Positions 18,398 to 28,322 of a DNA stretch of 64,000 nt are shown one piece after another. A program made the translations under genes and the position numbers. The stretch comes from Prevotella sp. AGR2160 (GTDB lineage: Bacteria > Bacteroidota > Bacteroidia > Bacteroidales > Bacteroidaceae). The stretch's first letter is position 1. The number at the start of each line of letters is the position of its first letter. The stretch is from assembly GCF_000424185.1 (NCBI RefSeq), contig NZ_AUJK01000001.1:248001-312000 (forward strand), written 5' to 3'. Under the pieces are notes generated by a model. It did not search any database and was not told the origin of the DNA. It saw only the letters and a list, made by a program, of their open reading frames with translations.

Positions 18398-18399
18398 CC
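18352..18399 (+). repeat. Palindromic repeat family D, copy 1 (inside menF 3' end)
   Basis: GCAGGGGCCGTCCCTTGTGG then CGGCCCGTCGGCGGAACGCC, ending GAATGACC. It supplies the last codons and stop of menF. Matching copies are at 26882 (inside another gene) and 44215. Confidence 0.85.
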
Positions 18400-18450
18400 A
18401 ACGTCTTCATCCGGGAATGCCGTACCGGCATCGGGCCGCAATATTCCCGG

Positions 18451-18479
18451 TTAGGGCGCCCACAAGGGGTGCCCCTACG
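18451..18479 (-). repeat. GC-rich palindromic repeat family H, copy 2
   Basis: TTAGGGCGCCCACAAGGGGT then GCCCCTAC, an inverted relative of the element at 7900. It lies in the menF-menD spacer. Confidence 0.5.
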
Positions 18480-18501
18480 GTGATAAAAAATATACGAAAA
18501 A

Positions 18502-20136
18502 ATGTATTCAAACAAGAAAAATGTCAATATCTTCACGGCGGTGCTCGTGAAAGGCGGTATCCGTGATGCCGTGGTCTGTCCCGGCAGCCGTAACGCCCCT
18601 ATCGTCAACAATCTCAATGAGACGAAACAGATCCGCTGTCATGCCGTCACCGACGAACGCAGCGCGGGTTTCTATGCCCTCGGCATCGCCCAGGCCACGG
18701 CCCGTCCCGTCGTCGTCTGTGTCACCTCGGGCACGGCACTGCTGAACCTCCTCCCCGCTGTCGCCGAGGCCCGTTACCAGCACCAGAGCATCATCGTCGT
18801 CTCCGCCGACCGTCCGCAGCAGTGGATCGACCAGCTCGACGGACAGACCATCGTACAGCCCGGTGCCCTCGGCCGTTTCGTCCGTAAGAGTGTCTCGCTC
18901 CCCGAGCCCGTCGATGCCGAAGGAGAGTGGTACTGCAACCGCCTCGTCAACGAGGCCCTGCTCGCCGCCACCCATCACGGCAAGGCCCCCGTACACATCA
19001 ACGTGCCCATCTCCGGTGACCTCTATGAGTTTACGGAGAAGAAGCTCCCCGATGTCCGTCTCATCACCCGTTGGGAGAATAACGATGTCAGCAGTGCCGC
19101 CATGGATCATTTCATGGAGACCTTCACGAAGGCGAAGCGCCCGATGATCGTCATCGGTCATATGGCCCCGAACTCCTTCGACTCCATCTTCCATGACATC
19201 AACGAACAGCCGGGCCTCGTATGGATCACGGAGGCTACGGCCCCGTCGCCGTTCTTCGGTGAACAGATCGACGCCGCCCTCGACAATATTGAGGCGGGAG
19301 GGGAAGAGAATATCGAGCGCTTCCTCCCAGACACGATCCTGTATATCGGTGGCGCTCTGATCAGCAACCGGCTGAAGGCTTTCCTGCGCCGTGCGAAGGA
19401 TGCCCGTACGTTTGTCGTCAACGAGGATGGTGCCGTCACTGATACCTTCTGTCATCTGACGGATATCATCGAGTGTGATCCTGTCGATTTCCTCCGTTTC
19501 TTCCTTCAAAAGCTGCCAACAGATTTCCGTAATGAGTTTATGGAGCGCTGGGAGGAGAAGATCTGGGCCGCCAAGGAGCAGACCTATGCCGAGATCGAGG
19601 CGCAGAAGAACAAATGGCGCCCCGATACCGTCCTTATGCGCCTCAATGTGGAGCTGAACCTCCACGGCCAGGAGGGTATCCGCGTACAGGCCGCCAACAG
19701 TATGCCCGTGAGACTCTGTAACCGGAATGTCAACCATGTCGTATGGTGCAACCGGGGTATCAATGGCATCGACGGTTCCCTGTCGACGGCGGCCGGTATG
19801 GCACTGGCCTCGGAGAACCGCGTACTTTGTATCATCGGTGACCTGAGCTTCTTCTACGATGAGAACGCGCTGTGGAACAAGGAACTCGGCGGAAACTTCC
19901 GCATCCTCTTGCTCAATAACGGCGGTGGAGAAATTTTCTCGAAGTTCGACGGTCTGAAGGACAGCGGGGCACGTCCGATGGTCATGGGTACACATAAGAC
20001 GAGTGCCGAGGGTATCTGTAAGCAGAACAACTGCCTCTATTTCTCTGCCCGTAACCTGAAAGAATATGCGACGGCATTGCCGCAGCTCCTGGCCTCAAGC
20101 GCCGATAAGCCTGTCGTGCTGGAAGTGTTCATCTAA
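18502..20136 (+). CDS. menD: 2-succinyl-5-enolpyruvyl-6-hydroxy-3-cyclohexene-1-carboxylate synthase
   Basis: Thiamine-diphosphate enzyme that joins isochorismate and 2-oxoglutarate in menaquinone synthesis. It has 544 residues, typical for MenD. The N-terminal ThDP domain carries [11 protein letters not shown] near 30 and the catalytic Glu block [19 protein letters not shown] near 50. The C-terminal ThDP-binding motif is [19 protein letters not shown]...LLLNNGGG near 445-475, and [14 protein letters not shown] precedes it. It follows menF after 104 nt that contain two palindromic repeats, and menB follows after 13 nt. Its cofactor is made by the operon that begins 1.2 kb downstream. Confidence 0.97.
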   Translation: MYSNKKNVNIFTAVLVKGGIRDAVVCPGSRNAPIVNNLNETKQIRCHAVTDERSAGFYALGIAQATARPVVVCVTSGTALLNLLPAVAEARYQHQSIIVVSADRPQQWIDQLDGQTIVQPGALGRFVRKSVSLPEPVDAEGEWYCNRLVNEALLAATHHGKAPVHINVPISGDLYEFTEKKLPDVRLITRWENNDVSSAAMDHFMETFTKAKRPMIVIGHMAPNSFDSIFHDINEQPGLVWITEATAPSPFFGEQIDAALDNIEAGGEENIERFLPDTILYIGGALISNRLKAFLRRAKDARTFVVNEDGAVTDTFCHLTDIIECDPVDFLRFFLQKLPTDFRNEFMERWEEKIWAAKEQTYAEIEAQKNKWRPDTVLMRLNVELNLHGQEGIRVQAANSMPVRLCNRNVNHVVWCNRGINGIDGSLSTAAGMALASENRVLCIIGDLSFFYDENALWNKELGGNFRILLLNNGGGEIFSKFDGLKDSGARPMVMGTHKTSAEGICKQNNCLYFSARNLKEYATALPQLLASSADKPVVLEVFI

Positions 20137-20149
20137 TAAACGAAAATAT

Positions 20150-20974
20150 ATGCCAAGAGAATGGAAAAAGATTGAGGGTTTCGACTTCAAGGAAATCCTC
20201 TTTGAAGAGTACAACCACATTGCGAAGATCACGATCAACCGACCGCGCTACCGCAATGCCTTCACGCCTCTGACGGTGTGGGAGATGAGTCAGGCCTTCT
20301 CCTATTGTCGTGAGAGCCTCGACATCCGTGTCGTTATCCTCACGGGAGCCGGTGACAAGGCCTTCTGCTCCGGTGGTGACATGCATGTCAAGGGCCGTGG
20401 CGGATATGTCGGCAAAGACGGCGTGCCGCGCCTCAATGTCCTCGACGTACAGATGCAGATCCGTCGGTTGCCGAAGCCTGTCATCGCCATGGTCAACGGT
20501 TATGCCATCGGTGGCGGTCATGTGCTGCATATCATGTGCGACCTCACGATAGCCTCAGAGAACGCTATCTTCGGACAGACAGGTCCGAAAGTCGGCAGTT
20601 TCGATGCCGGTTTCGGTGCCTCCTATCTCGCCCGGATGGTGGGGCAAAAGAAAGCCCGTGAGATCTGGTATCTCTGTAAGCAGTATACGGCCAAGGAAGC
20701 CGAGGAAATGGGTATGGTCAACAAAGTCGTGCCGTTTGACCAGCTCGAGGACACCTGTGTGGAGTGGGCCGAGACAATGATGGAGCGGTCACCACTGGCT
20801 CTGCGCATGATGAAGGCCGGCTTCAATGCCGAACTCGACGGGCAGGCCGGTATCCAGGAACTCGCCGGTGATGCCACGATGCTCTATTATACCCTTGATG
20901 AGGCCCAGGAGGGTGGCCGTGCCTTCCTTGAGAAGCGCAAGCCCGACTTCGACAAATATCCGAAATTTCCTTGA
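20150..20974 (+). CDS. menB: 1,4-dihydroxy-2-naphthoyl-CoA synthase
   Basis: Crotonase-fold enzyme that cyclises o-succinylbenzoyl-CoA to DHNA-CoA. The start at 20150 ([16 protein letters not shown]) fits family N-termini. The 274 residues carry [15 protein letters not shown] near 30, the oxyanion-hole segment [14 protein letters not shown] near 74-87, [21 protein letters not shown] near 118 and [21 protein letters not shown] near 148-168, including the MenB-specific Asp/Ser/Tyr neighbourhood. menC and menE do not follow; they must be elsewhere. A family E repeat and then the TPP riboswitch lie downstream. Confidence 0.97.
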   Translation: MPREWKKIEGFDFKEILFEEYNHIAKITINRPRYRNAFTPLTVWEMSQAFSYCRESLDIRVVILTGAGDKAFCSGGDMHVKGRGGYVGKDGVPRLNVLDVQMQIRRLPKPVIAMVNGYAIGGGHVLHIMCDLTIASENAIFGQTGPKVGSFDAGFGASYLARMVGQKKAREIWYLCKQYTAKEAEEMGMVNKVVPFDQLEDTCVEWAETMMERSPLALRMMKAGFNAELDGQAGIQELAGDATMLYYTLDEAQEGGRAFLEKRKPDFDKYPKFP

Positions 20975-21012
20975 TCATAGGGACATCATCATCAGGTTCA
21001 ACTTCCCCAAAA

Positions 21013-21078
21013 CAAAAGACAGAGTATCAGACGAAAAATATACGGTGCAGCGTATGAAAAATCTGTTACTCTGTTTTT
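21013..21078 (+). repeat. Palindromic repeat family E, copy 3
   Basis: Left arm AAAAGACAGAGTATCAGA and right arm TGAAAAATCTGTTACTCTGT around TATACGGTGCAGCGTA. It lies in the 369-bp gap between menB and thiG, directly before the riboswitch promoter. Confidence 0.75.
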
Positions 21079-21131
21079 TTATAATTTTTGCTGCAAAAAT
21101 AACAAATATTCTGTCATTTTTCTGTTTTTTC

Positions 21132-21162
21132 TTGCATCTTTCAAAAATTCTTTATACTTTTG
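21132..21162 (+). promoter_or_regulatory. Promoter of the thiamine operon
   Basis: TTG at 21132-21134, 20-nt spacer, TACTTTTG at 21155-21162. The riboswitch begins about 20 nt downstream. Confidence 0.75.
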
Positions 21163-21183
21163 CAGCCGTCGTAAATAACGACA

Positions 21184-21258
21184 AAGGGGTGCCTGCCTGT
21201 TGGCAGTGCTGAGATCATACCCATACAACCTGATGCAGATAATGCTGCCGTAGGGAAA
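21184..21258 (+). promoter_or_regulatory. TPP riboswitch (THI element)
   Basis: The conserved parts are all present: GGGGTGC, the variable stem TGCCTG...TTGGCAGT, GCTGAGATCATACCC, then ACCTGATGCAGATAATGC and CGTAGGGAAA. A hairpin at about 21264-21286 (TTCTCTTTC-TTCG-GAAGAGAA) may be part of the expression platform, but no T-run follows, so control of translation or a different folding choice is possible. It sits 85 nt before thiG and should repress the operon when TPP is plentiful. Confidence 0.95.
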
Positions 21259-21343
21259 AAGTTTCTCTTTCTTCGGAAGAGAAGCGTTCTATGCCGTAAT
21301 CTCTCTTGCTCCTTATTCATTTAATCACTCATGAACGCATAGT

Positions 21344-22117
21344 ATGCAGACATTGAACATTGCGGGCAAGACGTTCTCATCCCGCCTCATCCTGGGAACA
21401 GGAAAATTCAGTAGTAATGAAATCATGCAGAAGGCGATCAAGGCCTCCGGCACACAGATGGTCACGATGGCCATGAAACGCATCGACCTCGGCGACAAGA
21501 ACGACGACATGCTCAGTCATATCGCCCAGCCCGGTATCCAACTCCTTCCCAACACCTCAGGCGTGCGGGATGCCCAGGAGGCTGTCTTCGCCGCAAGGAT
21601 GGCCCGTGAAGCCTTCGGGACCAACTGGATCAAACTTGAGATCCATCCCGACCCCCGCTATCTCCTGCCCGACAGTACGGAGACCCTCAAGGCCACGGAG
21701 GAACTTGTAAAAGACGGGTTCGTCGTCCTCCCCTACTGTCAGGCTGACCCCGTACTCTGTAAGCGTCTCGAAGAGGCCGGTGCCGCCACCGTGATGCCCC
21801 TCGGTGCCCCCATCGGCTCCAATCTCGGCCTGCGGACCCTCGACTTTCTGAATATTATCATTGAGGAGGCCCGCGTCCCCGTTGTCGTCGATGCCGGTAT
21901 CGGCGCACCCAGTGATGCCGCGAAGGCCCTGGAGATCGGTGCTGACGCCGTGATGGTGAACACCGCCATCGCCGTCGCCGATGACCCGGTAGCCATGGCT
22001 GCCGCCTTCGCCAAGGCTGTGGAGGCCGGCCGTGAGGCTTATGAGGCGGGGCTCGGCAGCCGCCATCTCGATTTCCAGGCTGACGCCACATCACCCCTCA
22101 CCAGTTTTTTGGATTAA
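21344..22117 (+). CDS. thiG: Thiazole synthase
   Basis: Forms the thiazole phosphate of thiamine from deoxyxylulose phosphate, dehydroglycine and ThiS-thiocarboxylate. It has 257 residues and a TIM-barrel fold. Visible are [16 protein letters not shown] near 11-26, the Schiff-base Lys region [20 protein letters not shown] near 93-112, [14 protein letters not shown] near 148 and [28 protein letters not shown] near 183-210. First gene under the TPP riboswitch. Confidence 0.97.
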   Translation: MQTLNIAGKTFSSRLILGTGKFSSNEIMQKAIKASGTQMVTMAMKRIDLGDKNDDMLSHIAQPGIQLLPNTSGVRDAQEAVFAARMAREAFGTNWIKLEIHPDPRYLLPDSTETLKATEELVKDGFVVLPYCQADPVLCKRLEEAGAATVMPLGAPIGSNLGLRTLDFLNIIIEEARVPVVVDAGIGAPSDAAKALEIGADAVMVNTAIAVADDPVAMAAAFAKAVEAGREAYEAGLGSRHLDFQADATSPLTSFLD

Positions 22118-22137
22118 AAGACTGAAAGATATTCTAC

Positions 22138-22162
22138 GGAACATGATAAATCATGTCCCTAC
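22138..22162 (+). repeat. Palindromic repeat family B, copy 5
   Basis: GGAACATGATAAATCATGTC then CCTAC, between thiG and thiS. Confidence 0.75.
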
Positions 22163-22175
22163 AACGGCCTATACA

Positions 22176-22376
22176 ATGAAAATCCATATCAATAAGAAAG
22201 AGGTGGAACTGCCCGAGGGCAGCCGCCTCACCGATGTCGCGCAACGGGAGAAACTGCCCAACAAGGGCGTGGCCATTGCCGTGAACAACGAGCTCGTCTG
22301 TTGCGACGACTGGAAAGATCACCCATTGAGAGAGGGTGACGATCTGTTAATTATTAAAGCATTCTGCGGAGGATAA
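22176..22376 (+). CDS. thiS: ThiS sulfur-carrier protein
   Basis: A 66-residue ubiquitin-like sulfur carrier. The start at 22176 (MKIHINKKEVELPEG) is chosen because it gives the normal ThiS length; the longer reading frame upstream runs through thiG and a family B repeat. The C-terminus is AFCGG, giving the Gly-Gly tail that is adenylated and thiocarboxylated. No thiF adenylyltransferase is found in this operon, so activation must be done by a protein coded elsewhere. Confidence 0.93.
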   Translation: MKIHINKKEVELPEGSRLTDVAQREKLPNKGVAIAVNNELVCCDDWKDHPLREGDDLLIIKAFCGG

Positions 22377-22381
22377 TATTT

Positions 22382-23509
22382 ATGTTTTACGATGTAATCA
22401 AGCATATCGACTGGGAGGAGACGAAAGCCCGCATCCTGGCCAAGACCGACAACGATGTCAAGAACGCCCTCAACGCCCTCCATCCTACGGTGGACGACTT
22501 CATGGCCCTCATCTCACCCGCTGCCGACAAGTTCATTGAACCCATGGCCCGTCTGAGCCGCAAACTGACCCGTGAGCGCTTCGGCAAGACCATCAATATG
22601 TTCATTCCGATCTATATCACCAACTCCTGTACAAACTCCTGCGTCTACTGCGGATTCCACGTACAGAACAAGATGAAGCGGACCATCCTCACTGAGGACG
22701 AGATCGTACGGGAATACGAGGCAATCAAGAAACTCGGGCCCTTCGACAACCTCCTCGTCCTCACGGGCGAGAACCCCCGCCTCGCCGGCGTCGACTATAT
22801 CGCCCGCGCCCTCGACCTCGCCAAACCGTATTTCAACAACCTGCAGATAGAGGTCATGCCCTTGAAGGAGGAGGACTATGCCCTACTGGCCCGCGACCAC
22901 GGCCTCGACGGCGTCATCTGTTTCCAGGAGACCTATCATGAGACGAACTACAAGAAATATCATCCCCACGGCATGAAGTCGAACTATGAATGGCGCCTCA
23001 ATGGCTTCGACCGCATGGGACGTGCCGGTGTCCATAAGATCGGCATGGGTGCTCTCATCGGTCTCGAGGACTGGCGGACGGACGTGACGATGATGGCCTA
23101 TCATCTCCGTTATCTCGAGAAACACTACTGGCGGACCCAGTATAGCGTCAACTTCCCACGTATGCGGCCCTCGGAGAACGGCGGTTTCCAACCCAATGTC
23201 ATCATGAGTGACCGGGAACTGGCCCTGGCGACGTTTGCCATGCGAATCTTCGACCCCGATGTCGACATCAGCTATTCCACCCGTGAGAGTCCGGAGATAC
23301 GCAACCACATGGCGACCCTCGGCGTGACAACAATGAGTTCGGAGAGTCATACCGACCCGGGAGGCTACTGTTGTTATCCCACAGCCCTGGAACAGTTCCA
23401 TGTCGCCGACAGCCGTCGTACGCCTCAGGTCATCGCCGACCTCAAGGCCATGGGCGTCGAGCCGGTGTGGAAAAACTGGGACCGCTGCTTCGACCACGGA
23501 AAACGATGA
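22382..23509 (+). CDS. thiH: 2-iminoacetate synthase
   Basis: Radical SAM enzyme that cleaves tyrosine to give dehydroglycine for ThiG. It has 375 residues; the cluster motif CTNSCVYCGF (CxxxCxxC) is near 77-86. PTALEQFHVADSRRTP near 338-353 belongs to the C-terminal part typical of ThiH. It starts 5 nt after thiS and its stop overlaps the thiD start (ATGA). Use of ThiH rather than the oxygen-dependent ThiO fits an anaerobe. Confidence 0.96.
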   Translation: MFYDVIKHIDWEETKARILAKTDNDVKNALNALHPTVDDFMALISPAADKFIEPMARLSRKLTRERFGKTINMFIPIYITNSCTNSCVYCGFHVQNKMKRTILTEDEIVREYEAIKKLGPFDNLLVLTGENPRLAGVDYIARALDLAKPYFNNLQIEVMPLKEEDYALLARDHGLDGVICFQETYHETNYKKYHPHGMKSNYEWRLNGFDRMGRAGVHKIGMGALIGLEDWRTDVTMMAYHLRYLEKHYWRTQYSVNFPRMRPSENGGFQPNVIMSDRELALATFAMRIFDPDVDISYSTRESPEIRNHMATLGVTTMSSESHTDPGGYCCYPTALEQFHVADSRRTPQVIADLKAMGVEPVWKNWDRCFDHGKR

Positions 23510-24321
23510 AACATTATCTCTCTACGCTGACGATTGCCGGCTCTGACTCCAGCGGTGGCGCCGGCATCGCCGCGGACATCAAGACGATGACGGCACTGGA
23601 CTGTCTGACCTCTCTCGTCGTCACGGCCGTCACGGCGCAGGACAGCCACGGCGTCCATGCCGCCCTGCCGATGCCGCCGGAACTCGTGACAGCACAGTTG
23701 GAGACGGTCCTCAGCGAAACGCCTCCCATGGCGGTGAAGATCGGAATGCTCCCCAACGGAGCCGTCATCCATGCCGTCGCCGCGACACTCCGCCGGTTTC
23801 CCTCCTGCCCCATCGTCATCGATCCCGTGATGGTGGCTACAAACGGCAGCCGACTGATGGACGAAGAGGCCATCGGGACCTTCATCGACGAACTGCTGCC
23901 CCTGGCGACGCTCCTCACGCCGAACATCCCCGAGACAGCCTGCCTCACGGGACTCCCCGTCTCCACTCCCGATGAGCTCCGCACGGCGGCCCTCCGTCTG
24001 CGGGACATGGGTGCCCGTGACGTTCTCATCAAAGGGGGTCACCGGAAGGGAACGACGAAGGACGACCTGCTCCTCACGGGCTCTGATTTCCATACGTTCT
24101 CCGCCCCTACCCTGCAGACAACGAACACCCATGGTACGGGTTGCGTCCTCTCCTCCGCCATCACGGCTTTCCTGGCTCACGGTCTCCCCATGCCCGAGGC
24201 TGTCCGCCGCGCCAAGGAGTTTCTCTATCTGGCCCTCCTCCGTGGAAAGGATTACGACCATGGCCCAGCGTTGGGAACAATGGAAAATGGACAATGGACA
24301 ATAAAAAATGGATCATATTAA
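23506..24321 (+). CDS. thiD: Hydroxymethylpyrimidine/phosphomethylpyrimidine kinase
   Basis: Phosphorylates HMP and HMP-P for the pyrimidine half of thiamine. The start at 23506 (MKHYLSTLTIAGSDSSGGAG) overlaps the thiH stop. The 271 residues show AGSDSSGGAGIAADIKTM, KIGMLPNGAVIHAVA, IDPVMVATNGSRLMDEEA and the anion-hole motif NTHGTGCVLSSAITA near 206. The last residues (GTMENGQWTIKNGSY) come from a simple AATGGACAATGG-type repeat and go beyond the normal end; they also overlap the thiE start. Confidence 0.95.
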   Translation: MKHYLSTLTIAGSDSSGGAGIAADIKTMTALDCLTSLVVTAVTAQDSHGVHAALPMPPELVTAQLETVLSETPPMAVKIGMLPNGAVIHAVAATLRRFPSCPIVIDPVMVATNGSRLMDEEAIGTFIDELLPLATLLTPNIPETACLTGLPVSTPDELRTAALRLRDMGARDVLIKGGHRKGTTKDDLLLTGSDFHTFSAPTLQTTNTHGTGCVLSSAITAFLAHGLPMPEAVRRAKEFLYLALLRGKDYDHGPALGTMENGQWTIKNGSY

Positions 24322-24946
24322 ATTTCAATTTATATCGCACGCAACGAAACACTACAGCGACCTCGACGGGATCCGCATGGCCCTCGAAGGAGGCTGCCGA
24401 TGGATCCAACTGCGCATGAAGGATGCCACGGACGATGAGGTGGCAGCAGTATCCCGACAGGCGGCAACGCTCTGCCACAACGCCGGTGCCACACTGATCC
24501 TCGACGACCGCGTAGGCCTCATCAGGGAGACAGGTGCCGACGGGGTCCATCTCGGCCGACATGACATGCCCGTCGACGAGGCCCGCAAGCTCCTCGGCAC
24601 ATCATATATTATAGGTGGTACGGCGAACACCATCGACGATGTCCGCCGTCTCCACCGCCAGGGGGCTGACTATATCGGCTGCGGCCCCTTCCGGTATACC
24701 ACAACGAAGGCGAATCTCAGTCCCATCCTCGGCCTCGACGGTTACCGACGGATCATCACGGCCATGCATGCCGAAGGGATCACCCTCCCCATCGTCGCCA
24801 TCGGCGGTATCACCCTCGAGGATATCCCCGATATCCTCGCCACGGGTGTCACCGGCATCGCCGTCAGCGGCGCCATCCTCCGTGCCGCTGATCCCGTCCA
24901 ATACGCTGCCGCCGTAGGGGCGGCCCTGTTTCAGGGCCTGCCGTAG
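24308..24946 (+). CDS. thiE: Thiamine-phosphate synthase
   Basis: Couples HMP-PP and thiazole phosphate to thiamine phosphate. The 212-residue TIM barrel keeps the catalytic blocks: WIQLRMKDA near 33, LILDDRVGLIRETGADGVHLGRHDMP near 62-87, GCGPFRYTTTKAN near 124-136 and VAIGGITLEDIPDILATGVTGIAVSGAIL near 160-188. It overlaps the thiD end by 14 nt. The final codons (GAALFQGLP) and stop lie in the start of a family C repeat, so the C-terminus may be repeat-derived. Confidence 0.95.
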   Translation: MDHIKFQFISHATKHYSDLDGIRMALEGGCRWIQLRMKDATDDEVAAVSRQAATLCHNAGATLILDDRVGLIRETGADGVHLGRHDMPVDEARKLLGTSYIIGGTANTIDDVRRLHRQGADYIGCGPFRYTTTKANLSPILGLDGYRRIITAMHAEGITLPIVAIGGITLEDIPDILATGVTGIAVSGAILRAADPVQYAAAVGAALFQGLP

Positions 24947-24958
24947 GGTGCTGTTTCA

Positions 24959-24996
24959 GGGCCTGCCGTCGAGTGCTTGCGCTTTGCAAGCGCAAG
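24959..24996 (+). repeat. Palindromic repeat family C, copy 1
   Basis: GGGCCTGCCGTCGAGTGCTT then GCGCTTTGCAAGCGCAAG. The hairpin CTTGCGCTT-TGC-AAGCGCAAG has a 9-bp stem. A partial duplicate (CAGGGCCTGCCGTAGGGTG) lies directly upstream at 24932-24950. Confidence 0.85.
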
Positions 24997-25011
24997 GAAG
25001 CGTAATAATAA

Positions 25012-26601
<1,590 letters not shown>

Positions 26602-26610
26602 CCTCAGCAT

Positions 26611-27204
26611 ATGCTTCGTATCGCTATCACACGACCGGATGTCTTCGAGGGAGAGGCGGCGATGATCGTCGACCGCCTTGCCCGTTTCGATCTCATCCAT
26701 ATTCGAAAGCCGGGAGCATCACGGGAGGTCATAGCCAGCCTCCTCGATGCCCTCCCGGCATCTTGTTATAACCGTCTCGTCCTCCATGACCATTACGACC
26801 TCGTCAGGGAATATCATCTCCGTGGCATCCATCTCAACCACCGCAATACCACACCCACATGGGTCGATCCGACCGCCACGGGCAGGGGCTGTCCCTTGTG
26901 GCGGTCCGTCGGCGGAACGCCAAATGAGCCCTCCATTTCCCGCAGTTGCCACTCCCTCGAAGAAGTGGCGCACTATAAAGAAAGGTGTGATTATGTCTTC
27001 CTCAGTCCTATCTACGATAGTATCTCCAAACAAGGATACCACAGTGCCTTCACGACGGAAGACCTACTCCAGGCCCGTGACGAGAGAATCATCGACGCGA
27101 AAGTCATTGCGCTGGGAGGAGTGAGTGAGGAGAAAATTCCCGAAATCCAAATTCTCGGTTTCGGCGGTTATGCCATGCTCGGTGCGGCATGGAGTGCTAT
27201 GTAA
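26611..27204 (+). CDS. Second ThiE/TenI-like protein with a repeat-encoded insert
   Basis: A 197-residue TIM-barrel protein of the ThiE/TenI group. LIHIRKPGASREV near 28-40, LHDHYDLVREYHLRGIHLNHRN near 57-78, FLSPIYDSISKQGYHSAF near 128-145 and IALGGVSEEKIPEIQILGFGGYAMLGAAW near 165-193 follow the family. The ThiE pieces HLGxxD and TxTK are replaced by HLNHRN and SISKQGY, so it is more TenI-like and may not be a true synthase. Residues about 90-106 are encoded by a family D palindromic repeat inserted in frame. Last gene of the thiamine operon. Confidence 0.8.
   Translation: MLRIAITRPDVFEGEAAMIVDRLARFDLIHIRKPGASREVIASLLDALPASCYNRLVLHDHYDLVREYHLRGIHLNHRNTTPTWVDPTATGRGCPLWRSVGGTPNEPSISRSCHSLEEVAHYKERCDYVFLSPIYDSISKQGYHSAFTTEDLLQARDERIIDAKVIALGGVSEEKIPEIQILGFGGYAMLGAAWSAM
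26882..26930 (+). repeat. Palindromic repeat family D, copy 2 (inside a CDS)
   Basis: GCAGGGGCTGTCCCTTGTGG then CGGTCCGTCGGCGGAACGCC and AAATGAGCC. It matches the copy at 18352 with about four changes and keeps the reading frame of the TenI-like gene open. Confidence 0.85.
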
Positions 27205-27250
27205 ATGGAGAATGGAAAATAGAAAATAGAAAATGGAAAATAGAAAATGT

Positions 27251-27291
27251 CCTAAAAAAATTTACGCCACAACTCTCAAACGAGCTGTGGC
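27251..27291 (-). terminator. Intrinsic terminator of a minus-strand small transcript
   Basis: On the minus strand GCCACAGCTC, loop, GAGTTGTGGC (one mismatch) is followed within a few bases by TTTTTTT. Confidence 0.75.
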
Positions 27292-27444
27292 ATAAAATAT
27301 GTTTAACTTGAAAAGTAATTTCATGTAATGAACACTGCCTCACGACAATCTTCGTTACCGTTAAACAATCATCTTTTACCTTAACCTAATAACTAAAAAC
27401 CTAAATCTATTACTACTAACCTAAACAATCTATTAACCTTTTGA
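27252..27444 (-). ncRNA. Candidate ~190-nt small transcript under an FNR-type box
   Basis: A full promoter (TTTG-N20-TACCTTTG), an upstream FNR-like palindrome and an intrinsic terminator bracket about 190 nt downstream of upp on the same strand. The first ~120 nt are AT-rich with repeated TTAGGTT/TAGTTATTAGGTT motifs. The 3' part holds a 20-codon reading frame that ends within the terminator. It could be a regulatory RNA, a small mRNA, or both. It does not show the long rod of 6S RNA. No match to a named family was recognised. Confidence 0.55.
27262..27324 (-). CDS. Possible 20-residue peptide MKLLFKLNIFYATARLRVVA
   Basis: A 21-codon reading frame inside the small transcript above. The peptide has a hydrophobic first half and an Arg-containing second half. 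Codons 12-20 are also the terminator stem, so the reading frame may be an accident of the hairpin sequence; no Shine-Dalgarno is seen. Listed because promoter, terminator and frame fit together. Confidence 0.3.
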   Translation of the reverse strand: MKLLFKLNIFYATARLRVVA

Positions 27445-27450
27445 CGAGTG

Positions 27451-27482
27451 CAAAGGTACATCGATTATCTTTACTAGCCAAA
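27451..27482 (-). promoter_or_regulatory. Promoter of the small transcript
   Basis: Minus strand TTTG (27482-27479), exactly 20 nt, TACCTTTG (27458-27451). An ideal Bacteroidota promoter; start expected near 27444. Confidence 0.8.
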
Positions 27483-27518
27483 TATTTTCGTGATAAATTT
27501 TCGAAACCAATAATATAC

Positions 27519-27532
27519 TTGACTTAAATCAA
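27519..27532 (-). promoter_or_regulatory. FNR/CRP-type box
   Basis: TTGAC-TTAA-ATCAA, 9 of 10 to TTGAT-N4-ATCAA. Its centre (27525.5) is 67.5 bp upstream of the first base of the -7 element, about -81 from the expected start. Confidence 0.65.
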
Positions 27533-27541
27533 GCCTTTTGC

Positions 27542-28198
27542 TTATATTTTCTCACCATAACACAAATCTCCGGCATCTCCGAAACCCGGCACAATGTATT
27601 TATGCTCATTCATCCCGGGATCGATAGCGGCACACCACACCGTCGTATTTTCCGGGAAGGTCTTGCGAATATGATCGATTCCCTCCGGCGTGGCAATGAC
27701 ACAACAGACATGGACTTGGCGCGGCGTGCCCTTCGTCAGAAAGGCCTTGTAACCGAGTTCCATACTACCTCCCGTGGCCAACATCGGGTCGGCGATAACA
27801 AGGACCTTCCCTTCGAGACTCGGCGTGGCCAAATACTCCACATGAATATCGACCTCCTCATGGGCGGCATCCCGATATTCACGGTAAGCGCTCACAAAGG
27901 CATTACCGGCATGGTCGAAGACTCGCAGAAAGCCCTGATGAAACGGCAGACCGGCACGAAAAATCGTGGCAAGGACAACCTCTTCCGACGGGACGTCGAG
28001 GGTAGACACGCCAAGGGGGGTCTCCACCTTCACAGAATGATAGTCAAGGGTCTTCGAGAGTTCGAAGGCTTCAAACTCCCCAATCCGTTCAATGTTATTG
28101 CGAAAGAGCAGTCGATTACGTTGGTACTCCTTATCCCTCACCTCGGCCATATATTGGTTGATGATGGAATGTTGTTCACTAAAATTAATAATCTTCAT
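27542..28198 (-). CDS. upp: Uracil phosphoribosyltransferase
   Basis: Salvages uracil to UMP with PRPP. The start at 28198 (MKIINFSEQHSIINQYM) is preferred to the ORF's earlier codons, which overlap the TAATTTTG promoter element at 28220-28227. The 218 residues carry ATIFRAGLPFHQGF near 91, the PRPP loop VIADPMLATGGSM near 146-158 and the C-terminal YIVPGFGDAGDLCYG, which is the uracil-binding segment. Stand-alone gene. Confidence 0.95.
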   Translation of the reverse strand: MKIINFSEQHSIINQYMAEVRDKEYQRNRLLFRNNIERIGEFEAFELSKTLDYHSVKVETPLGVSTLDVPSEEVVLATIFRAGLPFHQGFLRVFDHAGNAFVSAYREYRDAAHEEVDIHVEYLATPSLEGKVLVIADPMLATGGSMELGYKAFLTKGTPRQVHVCCVIATPEGIDHIRKTFPENTTVWCAAIDPGMNEHKYIVPGFGDAGDLCYGEKI

Positions 28199-28322
28199 TG
28201 CTTGTATTTTTTCCGACTGCAAAATTACAACAAAAAATACAACCAAGAAAACATAACGGGGATTTTTTGTAGGGACATATCACTCCCCTCCCCCTTCGGG
28301 GTGGAGTTGGGGGGTGAGGCTT

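Noticed and set aside
27252..27444. 6S RNA
   Set aside because: The 5' and 3' ends do not pair into the long rod with a central bubble expected for 6S RNA.
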